Origin: Hyphomicrobiales bacterium | Lineage (GTDB): Bacteria > Pseudomonadota > Alphaproteobacteria > Rhizobiales > Aestuariivirgaceae | Reading direction: 5' to 3' | NCBI GenBank assembly: GCA_025359215.1 | Contig: JANYHE010000007.1 | Span: forward strand, 1 to 34,067 | Length of the DNA: 34,067 nucleotides | In this document: positions 33,779-34,067 of the stretch, one piece after another | Position numbering within the stretch: position 1 is the first letter of the stretch | How the letters are laid out: every line of letters begins with the position of its first letter | Made by a program: the position numbers and the translations under genes | The notes under the pieces: model-generated | The model's input: only the letters and a program-made list of their open reading frames with translations | Database searches by the model: none | Told to the model about the DNA's origin: nothing

Positions 33779-34067
33779 TTAAGCGTTTTGCCTAATTTCG
33801 GAACGGATAATTTTTCCATTCGCTGAAAAATGAATTCCACATTCAATTTTATCAGTGCCCATCCAGCGGCCAGCGCGTGGATTATCAGCGCTGCCACCTG
33901 GGGCGGTGCACGTGAGAGGCATACAGCCAATCGAATGATAGCCAGCCAACTTCAGAGGGTGTGAAGGCAATTGGTGATTGACCATATAAGTTTGCAAATC
34001 AAGTGCCGTGAATCCGGCCAGTGGTTCCACCTTCAAACGCTCGCCGTCGATTGAGACAAATTTCAAA
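33779..34067 (-). CDS. cysH: Phosphoadenylyl-/adenylyl-sulfate reductase, C-terminal fragment (5' end outside window)
   Basis: C-terminal about 95 residues of assimilatory (P)APS reductase, which forms sulfite from activated sulfate using thioredoxin. The catalytic ECGIH motif and HPLKLAGYHSIGC are clearly visible, along with ADNPRAGRWMGTDK. The usual iron-sulfur CxxC of APS-type enzymes appears here as CMPLTC, that is Cys-x4-Cys. The leftmost translated codon at the window edge is TTG, read as Leu inside the gene, so the gene continues past 34067. The 11 residues after ECGIH extend slightly further than in many homologues. It lies 22 bases upstream of the TauE-type permease gene. Confidence 0.9.
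   Translation of the reverse strand, partial: LKFVSIDGERLKVEPLAGFTALDLQTYMVNHQLPSHPLKLAGYHSIGCMPLTCTAPGGSADNPRAGRWMGTDKIECGIHFSANGKIIRSEIRQNA

Noticed and set aside
33757-33930. N-terminal extension of the TauE/SafE gene
   Set aside because: The extra 58 residues overlap the end of cysH, are not hydrophobic in the expected way, and ATG 33756 gives the family N-terminus.

Overview
The window looks like chromosomal DNA of an alphaproteobacterium, most likely from the Hyphomicrobiales (Rhizobiales) or a near relative with moderate GC. Evidence for this: the dgt-argS-SPOR-nagZ-scpA-scpB run, the pyrB-pyrC'-plsY-dprA-topA-rnr-DUF983-rpmG run, a ruvX/gatC/gatA cluster, a zinc-free L33, and a dihydroorotase-like protein with the 'MRVF' replacement typical of rhizobial PyrC. 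The assignment rests on remembered family features and gene order, not on a search. No tRNA, rRNA, insertion sequence, prophage or CRISPR array was seen.

Layout. 1-7009 (+): 3' end of dgt, argS, a large SPOR-domain membrane protein, nagZ, scpA and scpB, covering nucleotide sanitation, translation, cell-wall binding and recycling, and chromosome segregation. 7010-7374 is the only gene-free stretch above 300 bases. It holds several GC-rich inverted repeats ending at a strong bidirectional terminator and may encode an unknown structured RNA. 7375-12910 (-): rpmG, a DUF983 protein, rnr and topA. 13099-16738: an apparent accessory insert (small unknown protein, CDF metal transporter, MFS transporter, GST) between topA and dprA. 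16735-20689 (-): dprA, plsY, pyrC' and pyrB, three of the junctions tight. 20886-22346 (+): an AAA+ ATPase with an MshEN-like N-terminal domain. 22343-25336: ruvX (-), a GNAT acetyltransferase, gatC and gatA, with no gatB following. 25374-28727 (-): an M20 amidohydrolase, a 1-Cys peroxiredoxin and a tandem HD-GYP protein. 28805-31264 (-): a dimethylglycine/sarcosine dehydrogenase-like flavoenzyme. 31393-34067: rhodanese and metZ (+), then a TauE/SafE permease and the 3' part of cysH (-), a sulfur and methionine neighbourhood.

Most genes are housekeeping. The points that merit a second look are the candidate RNA at 7100-7362, the MshEN-AAA+ fusion, the metal-ligand-free PyrC' paired with PyrB, the half-degenerate tandem HD-GYP protein, the CDF transporter with a long repeated C-terminus, the repeated GTGCAA boxes upstream of rhodanese-metZ, and the altered cysteine spacing in CysH. 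Convergent genes are packed very tightly; two pairs share the same TTAA as stop codons on both strands. Several starts are GTG or TTG, and several likely starts lie inside the longest open frames; Shine-Dalgarno spacing was used to choose them. No single multi-gene undescribed system is evident.
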